A DNA stretch of 64,000 nucleotides from Limimaricola sp964022235. GTDB taxonomy: Bacteria; Pseudomonadota; Alphaproteobacteria; Rhodobacterales; Rhodobacteraceae. The position numbers and the translations under genes were made by a program. The DNA lies in the NCBI RefSeq assembly GCF_964022235.1, contig NZ_CAXHZL010000006.1, positions 1 through 64,000 on the forward strand, read 5' to 3'. The notes beneath the pieces are model-generated. The model was given only the letters and a program-made list of their open reading frames with translations. It was not told the origin of the DNA and did not search any database. Positions within the stretch are counted from its first letter, which is position 1, and each line of letters opens with the position of its first letter. This document shows positions 54,423-63,065 of this stretch, in pieces.

Positions 54423-55477
54423 GACCCCAGCCCCAACATGGCGCGGATCTGCGTCCGGTCGAGGCCGCCACCGGCGAAATCGTCGAAGGCGTGCGGCGTT
54501 GGCTCGATAATATGCGAAGCGATGAAGGGCGCGCCCTCGGCCGCAACTTGCGCGGGCGACTTCAGCGCGCATTCCCATTCCAGCACCGCCCAGCCGTCGT
54601 AACCGTGATGCGCCAGCCGCGAGAAGATACCCCCGAAATCAGCCTGCCCGTCGCCAAGTGAGCGGAACCGCCCAGCCCGGTCGGCCCAGTCAGCAAAGCC
54701 CGAATAGACGCCCTGCCGCGCACTCGGGTTGAACTCCGCGTCCTTGACGTGAAAGGCGCGGATACGATCGTGATAGAGGTCGATGAAGCCGAGATAGTCG
54801 AGTTGTTGCAGCACGAAATGCGACGGGTCATAGGCGATGTTGGCGCGGCTGTGCCCGTCCACCGCGTCGAGAAACCGCTCGAAGCTGGTGCCGTCCATCA
54901 GATCCTCGCCGGGATGCAGCTCGTAGGCGTAGTCGACGCCCACCTCCTCATGCGCATCGAGGATCGGCCGCCAGCGTCGCGCCAGCTCGGCGAATGCCTC
55001 TTCGACCAGGCCCTTGGGCCGCTGCGGCCAGGGGTAGAGATAGGGCCAGGCCAGCGCGCCGGAAAAGCCGAGCTGCACGTCGAGGCCGAGATTGCGCGAG
55101 GCGCGCGCGGCCTTGACCACCTCGCCCGCCGCCCATTCGGCCTGCGCCTCGGGCTTGCCGCGCAGCGCCTCGGGCGCGAAGCCGTCGAACTGCGGCGCAT
55201 AGGCCGGATGGACCGCGACGAGCTGGCCTTGGATATGGGTCGACAGCTCGGTGATCTCGACGCCCGCGTTTTCGCAGACGCCCCTGATCTCGTCGCAGTA
55301 GTCGCGCGAGGTGGCCGCGAGGTCGATGTCGATGAAGCGCGGGTCAACGGGGATCTGGACCCCCTTGTAGCCCAAGCCCGCCGCCCATCCGGCGATGCCC
55401 GCCAGATCGTTGAACGGCGCGGCGTCGCCCGCGAACTGGGCCAGGAAGATCCCCGGCCCCTTGATCATGGAAGCCAT
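54419..55477 (-). CDS. Sugar phosphate isomerase/epimerase (TIM barrel)
   Basis: This 352-residue protein is a xylose-isomerase-like TIM-barrel enzyme. Metal-site blocks are YELHPGEDLMDG (Glu), NIAYDPSHFVLQQLD (Asp/His), FHVKDAEF (His/Asp) and a late Glu in AVLEWECALKSP. Such enzymes isomerise or epimerise keto-sugar intermediates, often after a MocA-type dehydrogenase. It overlaps the following dehydrogenase by four bases. Length is longer than the second isomerase of this operon (248), and the two are not close copies. Confidence 0.85.
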   Translation of the reverse strand: MASMIKGPGIFLAQFAGDAAPFNDLAGIAGWAAGLGYKGVQIPVDPRFIDIDLAATSRDYCDEIRGVCENAGVEITELSTHIQGQLVAVHPAYAPQFDGFAPEALRGKPEAQAEWAAGEVVKAARASRNLGLDVQLGFSGALAWPYLYPWPQRPKGLVEEAFAELARRWRPILDAHEEVGVDYAYELHPGEDLMDGTSFERFLDAVDGHSRANIAYDPSHFVLQQLDYLGFIDLYHDRIRAFHVKDAEFNPSARQGVYSGFADWADRAGRFRSLGDGQADFGGIFSRLAHHGYDGWAVLEWECALKSPAQVAAEGAPFIASHIIEPTPHAFDDFAGGGLDRTQIRAMLGLGS

Positions 55478-55488
55478 TGTGCCGCTCC

Positions 55489-56619
55489 TTATGCTAGCAG
55501 GGCTTGTGCTGCCGCGATGTCGAGCGGCGCGGGCCGTTCGCAGTCGGTTTCGATCTCGACGGAGCGCCGCTCCTCGCCCGCCTGCAGGATCGCGGTCATT
55601 ACCTCGACCACGTGCAGCGCGTAGGCGTCGTTGCAGCGATGCGGCCGCCCCTCGACGATGGCCTGCGCCATGTCCGCGAGACCGGCGCTGCGATAGTCGG
55701 CGACCATGCCCTTGGGGATCTCGCGGTTCGGCGGCCCAAGCGGGTGGTCCCAGCTAGGCAACTCGGCGGGCTCGTCGCGCTTGGTGATCCGCAGCTCGCC
55801 GTCGAAGAAGTTCGGGTCGGGGATGTGGATCGTCCCTTCGGTGCCGTATAGCGCCATCGGTGCGATGTCGGACTGCCACACGTCCCAGCTCGCCATCAGG
55901 GTCACGACGGCGCCGGAGCAGAACTCCAGCAGCGCGTGGATCGTGGTCGGCGTCTCGACCGGCACGGTCTCACCCTCGCGCACGCCATTGCCGATGGTGC
56001 GGGTTTTCGAGGGCGTCGAGGTCAGCGCCGAGACGCGGGCGACCGGGCCGATCAGCTGCACGAGATTGGCGATGTAGTAGGGCCCGAGATCGAGGATCGG
56101 ACCGCCGCCCTTCAGGAAGAAGAAGTCGGGGTTCGGATGCCAGCTCTCCATGCCGGGGCTCATCACCGCGCAGGTGCCCGAGGTGATCCGACCCACCGCG
56201 CCCTCGTCGATCAGGCGGCGCGCCAGCTGGTGCGACGATCCCAGCACCGTGTCGGGGGCCGAGCCGATGCGCAGCCCCTTCTCGGCGGCGAGCTTCGCCA
56301 GCGCCCGGCCCTCCTCCACGGTCAGGACGTAGGGCTTCTCTGAATAGACGTGCTTGCCGGCCTCGAGCGCGCGGGAAGAAATCTCGAAATGCGCGGCCGG
56401 GATGGTGAGGTTGAGGACGAGATCGACCTCCGGATGAGCAAGCAGCGCGTCGACGCTCATCGCCTCGACGCCGAACTCCTCGCCGCGTGCCTGCGCGGTG
56501 GCGGGGTTGATGTCGGCCACGGCGCGGAAGCTGACGGCGCCGAAATTGCTCGCGCGGGAGAGGTAGGAGGTGGAGATGTTGCCGCAGCCGATCAGGCCGA
56601 TGCGAAGCGGGTTGGTCAT
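55489..56619 (-). CDS. Gfo/Idh/MocA family dehydrogenase
   Basis: The 376-residue oxidoreductase starts with the nucleotide-binding motif RIGLIGCGNISTSYLS, has the EKPYVLTVEEGRALAKLA catalytic block and GGGPILDLGPYYIANLVQ in the substrate domain. It is 11 bases upstream of the large isomerase gene and 14 after the small isomerase gene. The substrate domain differs from that of the other MocA-type gene, which suggests two successive oxidation steps or two substrates. Confidence 0.88.
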   Translation of the reverse strand: MTNPLRIGLIGCGNISTSYLSRASNFGAVSFRAVADINPATAQARGEEFGVEAMSVDALLAHPEVDLVLNLTIPAAHFEISSRALEAGKHVYSEKPYVLTVEEGRALAKLAAEKGLRIGSAPDTVLGSSHQLARRLIDEGAVGRITSGTCAVMSPGMESWHPNPDFFFLKGGGPILDLGPYYIANLVQLIGPVARVSALTSTPSKTRTIGNGVREGETVPVETPTTIHALLEFCSGAVVTLMASWDVWQSDIAPMALYGTEGTIHIPDPNFFDGELRITKRDEPAELPSWDHPLGPPNREIPKGMVADYRSAGLADMAQAIVEGRPHRCNDAYALHVVEVMTAILQAGEERRSVEIETDCERPAPLDIAAAQALLA

Positions 56620-56633
56620 GGGTGCGGTCTTTC

Positions 56634-57380
56634 TCAGAGCTTGGCGAAGCTGTCGCGCGCGGTGCGGGCGAAGCGATCGAAATCATTGGGGTTGTCGTGC
56701 TCGGCCACGAGGATCTCGCAAGCCGACTGCGTCTTCAGCGCGGCAAGGATTGCGGGCCAGTCGAGCGTGCCGGTGCCGGCATCGGCCCAGCCGTCCTCGT
56801 CCGCCTTCTCACCTTCGGGCGCGATGTCCTTGAAGTGTGCTGCGGTGATGCGCTGCCCGTGCCGGGCGATCCAGTCGAGCGGGTCGCCGCCGCCGCGCAC
56901 GATCCAGGCGATGTCAGCCTCCCAGTCGATCATCGGCGCCGCCTCGAGCAGGATCTCCATCGGTACCGACCCATCGGTGAGCGGCGTGATCTCGAAGTCA
57001 TGGTTGTGCCAGCCGAAAGCAAGATCGCGCGCGGCCATGGCGGCGTGGCAGCGGGCGAGGCGCGCGGCGATCTCGCGCCAGCCCACGGCATCGGTGGGAC
57101 GGTCCTCGGGCATCAGGAAAGGCGCAAAGATCCGGGTCGCGCCGAGCACGCCCGCAAGTTCGGCGACGCCGTCGGGGTCGTTTTCGCACATCTCGAGAGC
57201 GACATGGATCGACGGCATGCTCAGCCCAGCGGCATCAAGCGCCGCGCGGGTGGCGCGGGGGTCGTCGAAGTTGCCGCCGAAGCCTTCGGCCGCGTCGTAG
57301 CCGAGCGCGCCGAGGCGGGCGATGACATCCGCATAGGGGGTGGCGTTGCGCGCGGAGTAGAGTTGCAGCGAGAGAAGCAT
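56634..57380 (-). CDS. Sugar phosphate isomerase/epimerase (short TIM barrel)
   Basis: The 248-residue xylose-isomerase-like TIM-barrel protein starts LLSLQLYSARNATPYADVIARLGALGYDAAEGFGG. Metal-site blocks are FGWHNHDFEITP, WEADIAWIVRGGGDP, HFKDIAPEG and ILVAEHDNPND. It follows the ATPase gene of the sugar importer by 20 bases. It probably works in the same pathway as the two MocA-type dehydrogenases in converting the imported sugar or cyclitol. Confidence 0.85.
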   Translation of the reverse strand: MLLSLQLYSARNATPYADVIARLGALGYDAAEGFGGNFDDPRATRAALDAAGLSMPSIHVALEMCENDPDGVAELAGVLGATRIFAPFLMPEDRPTDAVGWREIAARLARCHAAMAARDLAFGWHNHDFEITPLTDGSVPMEILLEAAPMIDWEADIAWIVRGGGDPLDWIARHGQRITAAHFKDIAPEGEKADEDGWADAGTGTLDWPAILAALKTQSACEILVAEHDNPNDFDRFARTARDSFAKL

Positions 57381-57400
57381 GTGAGTGGTCCTTTCGGAGA

Positions 57401-58501
57401 TCAGAGACGCAGCTCGGTGGCGGCGTCGAACAGGGAGGCGCGGGCCGGGTCGAGCCCGATGGTGATGCGGTCGCCGCCCCGGATCGGGGTCTGGCCGTCG
57501 ATGCGGATGCGGAAGTCGTCCTCGCCGAGCCGGGTCCAGAGCAGCGTGTCGGCCCCCATCGGCTCGACGATCTCGACCGTGACCTCCGCGCGCACCGGGG
57601 CGGTGGCCGCAGCCTCGCCCACCAGCACATGCTCGGGGCGGATGCCGAAGACGGTCGCGCCGTCCTTGGGCGATGCCGCGAAGTCGTAGCCCGTCATCGG
57701 CACATTCACCGCGCCCCGGAATGCGGTGCCGCGCAGATCGCCGCGCAGCAGGTTCATCGGCGGGGCGCCGATGAAATCGGCGACGTAGAGGTTGGCGGGG
57801 CGGTTGTAGATCTCGAGCGGCGCCGCGAGCTGCTGGATCACGCCGCCCTTCATGATGGCGATGCGGTCCGCGAGCGTCATCGCTTCGACCTGATCATGCG
57901 TGACGTAGATCATCGTGCTGTCGAGGCTGTTGTGCAGCCGCTTCAGCTCGACCCGAAGCTCGGCGCGCAGCTTGGCATCGAGGTTCGACAGCGGCTCGTC
58001 GAAGAGGAACACATCGACATCGCGGACCAGCGCCCGGCCGATGGCGACGCGCTGCCGCTGCCCGCCCGAAAGGGCCGCGGGCTTGCGCTTCAGGAGCGGG
58101 CCGAGATGCAGGATTTCGGCAGCGCTGGCGACGCGCTTAGCGATCTCGTCCTTGGGCAGCCGCGCGTTCTTCAGGCCGAAGCTGAGGTTCCCCTCCACCG
58201 TCATCTGCGGGTAGAGCGCGTAGGACTGAAACACCATGCCGATGCCGCGCTCCGACGGCTCGGCCCAGGTGACGTTCTTGCCTTCGATGAAGATCTGGCC
58301 GCCGGTCGGCTCCAGAAGCCCCGCGATGCAGTTCAGGAGCGTGGACTTGCCGCAGCCCGAGGCACCGAGCAGCACCAGGAACTCGCCCTTGTGGATGTCG
58401 AGGTTGAGGTCGCGCAGCACCGAGACGGCGCCGAAGTCGAGTTGCAGGTCGCGGATCGAGACCGACTGGCCGTCGAGCGCGGGATGGGACTGGTCGAGCA
58501 T
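57401..58501 (-). CDS. Sugar ABC transporter ATP-binding protein (UgpC/MsmK type)
   Basis: This 366-residue ATPase has Walker A LGASGCGKSTLL, Q-loop MVFQSYALYPQ, signature LSGGQRQRVAIGRALVRD, Walker B FLFDEPLSNLD and H-loop YVTHDQVEAMTLAD, plus a C-terminal OB/TOBE domain with FGIRPEHV. Length and tail fit the CUT1 sugar importer ATPase. Start at 58501 with AGGAAGGGA upstream. It follows the MalG-like permease gene by 14 bases. Confidence 0.92.
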   Translation of the reverse strand: MLDQSHPALDGQSVSIRDLQLDFGAVSVLRDLNLDIHKGEFLVLLGASGCGKSTLLNCIAGLLEPTGGQIFIEGKNVTWAEPSERGIGMVFQSYALYPQMTVEGNLSFGLKNARLPKDEIAKRVASAAEILHLGPLLKRKPAALSGGQRQRVAIGRALVRDVDVFLFDEPLSNLDAKLRAELRVELKRLHNSLDSTMIYVTHDQVEAMTLADRIAIMKGGVIQQLAAPLEIYNRPANLYVADFIGAPPMNLLRGDLRGTAFRGAVNVPMTGYDFAASPKDGATVFGIRPEHVLVGEAAATAPVRAEVTVEIVEPMGADTLLWTRLGEDDFRIRIDGQTPIRGGDRITIGLDPARASLFDAATELRL

Positions 58502-58515
58502 GGCGTATCCCTTCC

Positions 58516-59451
58516 TCAGCCCTTGACCGCGCCCGCGGCGATGCCGCGCACGAAGAGCTTGCCGGAGATGAGATAGATGGAGAGCGGAACCAGGCCGGTG
58601 ATCAGCGTCGCGGCCATGTTGACGTTGTATTCCTTCACCCCTTGGGTCGAGTTGACGATGTTGTTTAGCTGGACCGTCATCGGGTAGGTGTCGGGCTTGG
58701 TGTAGATCACCCCGAACAGGAAGTCGTTCCAGATGCCGGTGATCTGCAGGATCATCGCCACCGCGAAGATCGGCAGCGACATCGGCACCAGCACCCGCAG
58801 GAAAATCCCCCAGAAGCCCGCGCCGTCGACGCGCGCCGCCTTGAACAGCTCTTCGGGGAGCGAGGCGAAGTAGTTGCGGAACAGCAGCGTGATGATCGGC
58901 ATGCCGAACACGGTGTGCACCAGCACCAACCCCCAGACCGAGCCCATCAGCCCGATCTCGCGCAGGATCACCACGATCGGGTAGATCATCACCTGGTAGG
59001 GAATGAAGGCGCCGAAGATCAGGATGGTAAAGAACACCTCCGATCCCTTGAACTTCCAGTTGACCAGCGCGTAGCCATTGACCGAGGCCACCGCGATCGA
59101 CAGCACGGTCGAGGGCACGACGATGGCGACCGAGTTCCAGAAGCCGCGGCTGAGACCGTCGCAGTTGAGCCCGGTGCAGGCCTCGGCCCAGGCCTTGACC
59201 CATGGCGCGAAGGTGACCTCCACCGGCGGGGCGAAGATGTTGCCCATGCGGATCTCGGGCATGCCCTTGAGCGAGGTCATCACCATGACCCACAGCGGCA
59301 GCAGCCAGTAGAGCGACACGAGGCCGAGCGCGCCGTAGATCATGATCCGCTTTCCGGTGACGCGGGATCTGGGGCGGGCGCCGACCGGGCCGTCGAGGGT
59401 GCGGGCGGGCGCGCCGGAGGCGGCCTGGGGGGTGAAGGCGACATCAGCCAC
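58516..59451 (-). CDS. Sugar ABC transporter permease, MalG-like
   Basis: This 311-residue CUT1-family permease has about six membrane helices after a basic N-terminus, and the EAA loop EELFKAARVDGAGFWGIFLRVLVPMSLP. Start overlaps the MalF-like permease end by eight bases. It forms a heterodimer with that permease and is driven by the UgpC-type ATPase. Substrate is likely a sugar or cyclitol, judged from the downstream enzymes. Confidence 0.9.
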   Translation of the reverse strand: MADVAFTPQAASGAPARTLDGPVGARPRSRVTGKRIMIYGALGLVSLYWLLPLWVMVMTSLKGMPEIRMGNIFAPPVEVTFAPWVKAWAEACTGLNCDGLSRGFWNSVAIVVPSTVLSIAVASVNGYALVNWKFKGSEVFFTILIFGAFIPYQVMIYPIVVILREIGLMGSVWGLVLVHTVFGMPIITLLFRNYFASLPEELFKAARVDGAGFWGIFLRVLVPMSLPIFAVAMILQITGIWNDFLFGVIYTKPDTYPMTVQLNNIVNSTQGVKEYNVNMAATLITGLVPLSIYLISGKLFVRGIAAGAVKG

Positions 59452-60334
59452 GGCGCTTTCCTCCGAATTCGAGAACCGCCCAGGGGATGACGATCACCAG
59501 CACGGCGAGCAGCATCATGGTCGAGGCGGCGAAGCCCTGACCGAGGTTCTGGTTGGCGAACATGTAGTCGTAGACGTATTTCGCGGGCACTTCGGAGGCA
59601 TTGCCCGGCCCGCCGCCGGTCAGCGCCACGACGAGGTCGTAGAGCTTCACGATGCCCGCGCCGATCAGCACCACCGAGGTCACGAAGACCGGGCGCAGGA
59701 TCGGCACGACGATCAGGAGATAGGTCTTCCACGCCGGGATGCCGTCGACGCGCGAGGCCTTCCAGATGTCCTCGTCGACGCCGCGCAGACCGGCGAGCAT
59801 GATCACCGTGACGAGGCCGGTGCCCTGCCACAGACCCGCCATCAGCAGCGCCACCATGACGAGGCCGGGGCTGTGCAGCGGATCGAAGGCGAAGCTTTCC
59901 CAACCGGCGGCGCGGACCATGCCCTGAATGCCGAGGTCGGGGTTCAGGATCCACTGCCACACCAGCCCGGTGACGATGAAGGACAGCGCGTAGGGATAGA
60001 GGATGATCGAGCGGAACACGTTCTCGCCGCGAATCTTCTGGTCGAGCAGCGCCGCGAAGACGAAGCCCAGCATCAGGGACAGCACCAGCGTCAGGACGCC
60101 GTAGATTGCGAGGTTCTCTACCGAGGCGATCCAGCGCGACGACGACCAGAGCCGGTCGTATTGCGCGAGGCCGTCGAAATTCGCGCGCGGCAGGAGTTTC
60201 GAGTCGGTGAAGCTGTAGACCACGGTCCAGAGCGAGCAGCCGATGAAGACGACGGTGGCGGTGACCACCATCGGCAGGGCGGCAAGCTTGGCCATGGGAT
60301 TGCGCAGCAGGTGGCTGGGGCGTCGGGCGGACAC
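59444..60334 (-). CDS. Sugar ABC transporter permease, MalF-like
   Basis: This 296-residue CUT1-family permease has six predicted helices and the EAA loop EDIWKASRVDGIPAWKTYLLIVVPILRPV. It follows the solute-binding protein gene by 69 bases and overlaps the next permease gene. Its N-terminus (SARRPSHLLRNPMAKLAALP) is basic, consistent with an inner orientation. Confidence 0.9.
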   Translation of the reverse strand: MSARRPSHLLRNPMAKLAALPMVVTATVVFIGCSLWTVVYSFTDSKLLPRANFDGLAQYDRLWSSSRWIASVENLAIYGVLTLVLSLMLGFVFAALLDQKIRGENVFRSIILYPYALSFIVTGLVWQWILNPDLGIQGMVRAAGWESFAFDPLHSPGLVMVALLMAGLWQGTGLVTVIMLAGLRGVDEDIWKASRVDGIPAWKTYLLIVVPILRPVFVTSVVLIGAGIVKLYDLVVALTGGGPGNASEVPAKYVYDYMFANQNLGQGFAASTMMLLAVLVIVIPWAVLEFGGKRRG

Positions 60335-60403
60335 GCGCGCATCTCCTCTGTCAGGGGATAGGTGGGGCCGCCGCCGTGGGAAGCGGTCGGCCCCAGGGGA
60401 GGA

Positions 60404-61660
60404 TCACTTGTCGCTGAGAATGACCTCGGCGAAGCGCTCCTGCGCGTCTTCGGCCGACATGTCGGAGGCGAAGAACTCGGCCAGCAGGTCACCGACCTGC
60501 CCTGCCACGTCGGGCGAGATCAGCATGTCGACGCTGTCGATCACCTTGCCTGCCTTGAGCGCCTCGAGGCCCTTTTGCATGCAGGCCCCCGCCTCGGCCA
60601 GATCGACGTCACCGCGCACCGGCAGCGAGCCCTTCTTGGTGTTGAAGGCGATCTGCGCCTCAGGCGAGATCAGCAGCCGTGCGAGATCCTTCTGGCCTTG
60701 GGTGATCGCCTCGTCATCATTAGCGGGGAAGTAGAAGGCGTCGCCGCCGGTGGAGATCAGCGGCTCGCCGCCAAGCCCCATGAGACAGTCGTAATCCTGC
60801 CCCGCAACCTGCCCCGCGACCTGGAATTCGCCCTGCGCCCAATCGCCCATCACGTTGGCTGCGGCCTCGCCGTTGATCACGGCGGCGGTGGCGAGGTTCC
60901 AATCCTGCACGTTGGTGCCTTCGAGCATCTCGCGCGCTGCGACCGCCTCCTCGAACACCATTGCCATCTCCTCGCCGCGCAGCACGGCTTCGTCGCCATC
61001 GCGGTAGACGCCGTAATAGACGTCCTTGCCGCCGAGACCCGAGACCAGTGTCTGGAACAGCGTGGCGAACTGCCAGGGCTGCAGCCCCTCGATCAGCGGC
61101 TGCACGCCCGCCTCGCGCAGCGCCGGAGCGGCGGCCTTCAGCTCCTCCCAGTTCTGTGCGGGGGCGACCCCGGCCTTTTCGAAGGCCTTGATCGAGGTCC
61201 ACATCCACTGCGGCGAGTGGATGTTGAGCGGCACGCAGTAGACGCGGCCCTCGAAGGTGCAGGCGTCGAGCAGCGAGGCGGGCTTGATCAGCTCGGCCCA
61301 GTTGCCCTCCTCCGCCAGCTCGGTCAGGTCGAGCATCATGCCCGCCTCGACCAGCTCCTGCGCCTGCTGGCCGTGGTTGAGCTGGGTCGCGGCCATCGGA
61401 TCGCCGCCCAAGATGCGCGAGATGATCACCGGCCGCGCGGTGCTGCCCGAGCCCGCTATCGCGCCGTCGATCCAAGCGTGATCCGTCGCCGCCTCGAACG
61501 AGGTTGCCAGTTCACGCACCGCCGCAGCTTCGCCGCCAGAGGTCCACCAATGGGTGATCTCGAGATCGGCGGCCATGGCACCTGCCGGAAGCACCGATAT
61601 GACGGTGGCGGCAAGCATGCGGCGCAGGGGCGCTCTGCGGGGTTCGGCGTGGATCATCAT
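60404..61660 (-). CDS. Sugar ABC transporter substrate-binding protein
   Basis: The 418-residue protein has a signal peptide (RRMLAATVISVLPAGAMAA) and then DLEITHWWTSGGEAAAVREL, typical of CUT1 sugar-binding proteins. Other blocks are CVPLNIHSPQWMW and VMGDWAQGEF. Two adjacent ATG codons (61660 and 61657) are preceded by GGGAGGACGA; either may start. It is the first gene of the operon and lies 216 bases from the divergent lacI-type gene, with three operator-like palindromes between. Confidence 0.9.
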   Translation of the reverse strand: MMIHAEPRRAPLRRMLAATVISVLPAGAMAADLEITHWWTSGGEAAAVRELATSFEAATDHAWIDGAIAGSGSTARPVIISRILGGDPMAATQLNHGQQAQELVEAGMMLDLTELAEEGNWAELIKPASLLDACTFEGRVYCVPLNIHSPQWMWTSIKAFEKAGVAPAQNWEELKAAAPALREAGVQPLIEGLQPWQFATLFQTLVSGLGGKDVYYGVYRDGDEAVLRGEEMAMVFEEAVAAREMLEGTNVQDWNLATAAVINGEAAANVMGDWAQGEFQVAGQVAGQDYDCLMGLGGEPLISTGGDAFYFPANDDEAITQGQKDLARLLISPEAQIAFNTKKGSLPVRGDVDLAEAGACMQKGLEALKAGKVIDSVDMLISPDVAGQVGDLLAEFFASDMSAEDAQERFAEVILSDK

Positions 61661-61731
61661 TCGTCCTCCCATGGGGCCATTTTTGGCCCGGTTCTCTGCA
61701 ACGGCGCAGTGTCCTCCCCGGAAACAGCACC

Positions 61732-61745
61732 TGTAATCGATTACA
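61732..61745. promoter_or_regulatory. LacI-type operator 1 (perfect palindrome)
   Basis: TGTAATCGATTACA is a perfect 14-base palindrome with the central CG typical of LacI-family operators. It is about 72 bases upstream of the binding-protein gene. Confidence 0.7.
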
Positions 61746-61762
61746 AATATTCCCTCGGAAGC

Positions 61763-61780
61763 TATGCAATCGTTTACATA
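61763..61780. promoter_or_regulatory. LacI-type operator 2
   Basis: TATGCAATCGTTTACATA resembles operator 1 (AATCG-TTTACA core) with mismatches. It lies between operators 1 and 3, about 31 bases from operator 1 centre to centre. Confidence 0.6.
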
Positions 61781-61813
61781 TCCTCGCGTCAGCCTTCCCT
61801 CCTATCAACGAAA

Positions 61814-61829
61814 ATGTAATGGTTTACAT
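61814..61829. promoter_or_regulatory. LacI-type operator 3
   Basis: ATGTAATGGTTTACAT has arms ATGTAA and TTACAT around TGGT. It is 47 bases before the lacI-type ATG and probably mediates autoregulation. Confidence 0.65.
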
Positions 61830-61876
61830 GGGCAGAGCGGATTATGCCGGCTCGCGCGCCAACGGAGAGCCGGAGA

Positions 61877-62905
61877 ATGTCGCTCAGCATCAAGGACATC
61901 GCCCGCCTTAGCGGCGTCTCCACCGCCACGGTCAGCCGCACCCTGTCGCAGCCGGATCGTGTCTCCGAAACCACCCGTGAGGCGGTGATGGCGGTGGTCG
62001 ACCGGCACGGCTACCGGGTTAATTCGATGGCGCGGAACCTGCGTCGCCAGCGCGCCGATTCGGTGCTCGCCATCGTGCCCGATCTCGGCAACCCGTTCTT
62101 CTCTGCGATCTTCGCGGGTCTGCAGCAGACCCTGTCGGCCGGGGGAACCGATCTTCTGGTGACCGACAGCCATTCGGCGCTGCGCGGCGGCCAATCGCTG
62201 CTGTCGCACCTGCGTGAGGCGCGGGTCGATGGGCTGGTCTGCCTTGATGGCGAATTACCGGAAGCGGCACGGGCCGAGCTCAAGGCCCCGGACATCGCGA
62301 CCCGTGTGGTCTTTGCCTGCGAATGGCTGGCCGAGGGCGACTTTCCCTCGGTGCGCAGCGACAACCGCGCCGGGATGCGGCTCGCGGTCGATCACCTCGT
62401 GGGTCTTGGCCATCGCGACATCGCCTACCTGTCTGGCCCCGGGGGCAACGTACTTGACACCGAACGTCGCGCCGGGGTGGTCGAGTCGCTGGCGTCGCAT
62501 GGCCTGGCACTGCCGGGTCCGCGGTTCGGATCGGGGGATTTCTCGCTCGAAGCCGGGCGCGCGGCAGCGGCAGAGTTTCTGGCGCTCATTCCGCGCCCCA
62601 CGGCAGTGATCTGCGCCTCGGACCAACTCGCCATCGGCTTGGCTTCGGGGTTGCACGCGCACGGATTGCGGGTGCCCGACGACGTGTCGCTGGTTGGCTT
62701 CGATGACATCCAGACCGCCGAATTCGTGAACCCACCGCTCACCACCGTGCGGCAGGACCGCCTGCAGATTGGCGTGCAGGCGGCAAGTCTGCTGCTGCGG
62801 CAGCTTGCCGGTGCAAACTGCGCGCCCAACAAGATCGTCACCCTGCCGGTGTCGCTGCAAGTCCGGGGCTCGACGGCGGCCCCGTCTCTGGCTCGGAAAC
62901 CATAG
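61877..62905 (+). CDS. LacI family transcriptional regulator
   Basis: The 342-residue product has an N-terminal LacI helix-turn-helix (SIKDIARLSGVSTATVSRTLSQPDRVSETTREAV), a hinge, and a periplasmic-binding-protein-like effector domain (VLAIVPDLGNPFFSAIFAGLQQ through VSLVGFDDIQTAEFVNPPLTTVRQ). ATG at 61877 has GGAGAGCCGGAGA ahead. It is divergent from the sugar operon and should repress it and itself through the three palindromes. The inducer is unknown, presumably the transported sugar. Confidence 0.92.
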   Translation: MSLSIKDIARLSGVSTATVSRTLSQPDRVSETTREAVMAVVDRHGYRVNSMARNLRRQRADSVLAIVPDLGNPFFSAIFAGLQQTLSAGGTDLLVTDSHSALRGGQSLLSHLREARVDGLVCLDGELPEAARAELKAPDIATRVVFACEWLAEGDFPSVRSDNRAGMRLAVDHLVGLGHRDIAYLSGPGGNVLDTERRAGVVESLASHGLALPGPRFGSGDFSLEAGRAAAAEFLALIPRPTAVICASDQLAIGLASGLHAHGLRVPDDVSLVGFDDIQTAEFVNPPLTTVRQDRLQIGVQAASLLLRQLAGANCAPNKIVTLPVSLQVRGSTAAPSLARKP

Positions 62906-63065
62906 GTCGTTCCGGGCTCCGCGAACTCTTCGTTCCGAGCATCGCGGATGACAGCATCGCCCGGCGGCGCAGTTTCGGGCCGCGCTGCTCCTGCTTGACT
63001 GACCAAGGCCTCAGACCACGCCCCCCCCCCTGAGACCGCCCGCGACGGCGCGGTCGGGATGCCAC

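Noticed and set aside
63022..63032. C-rich homopolymer between lacI-type gene and nagA
   Set aside because: A run of about ten C could be a slippage site, but it lies in non-coding DNA with no gene to switch.
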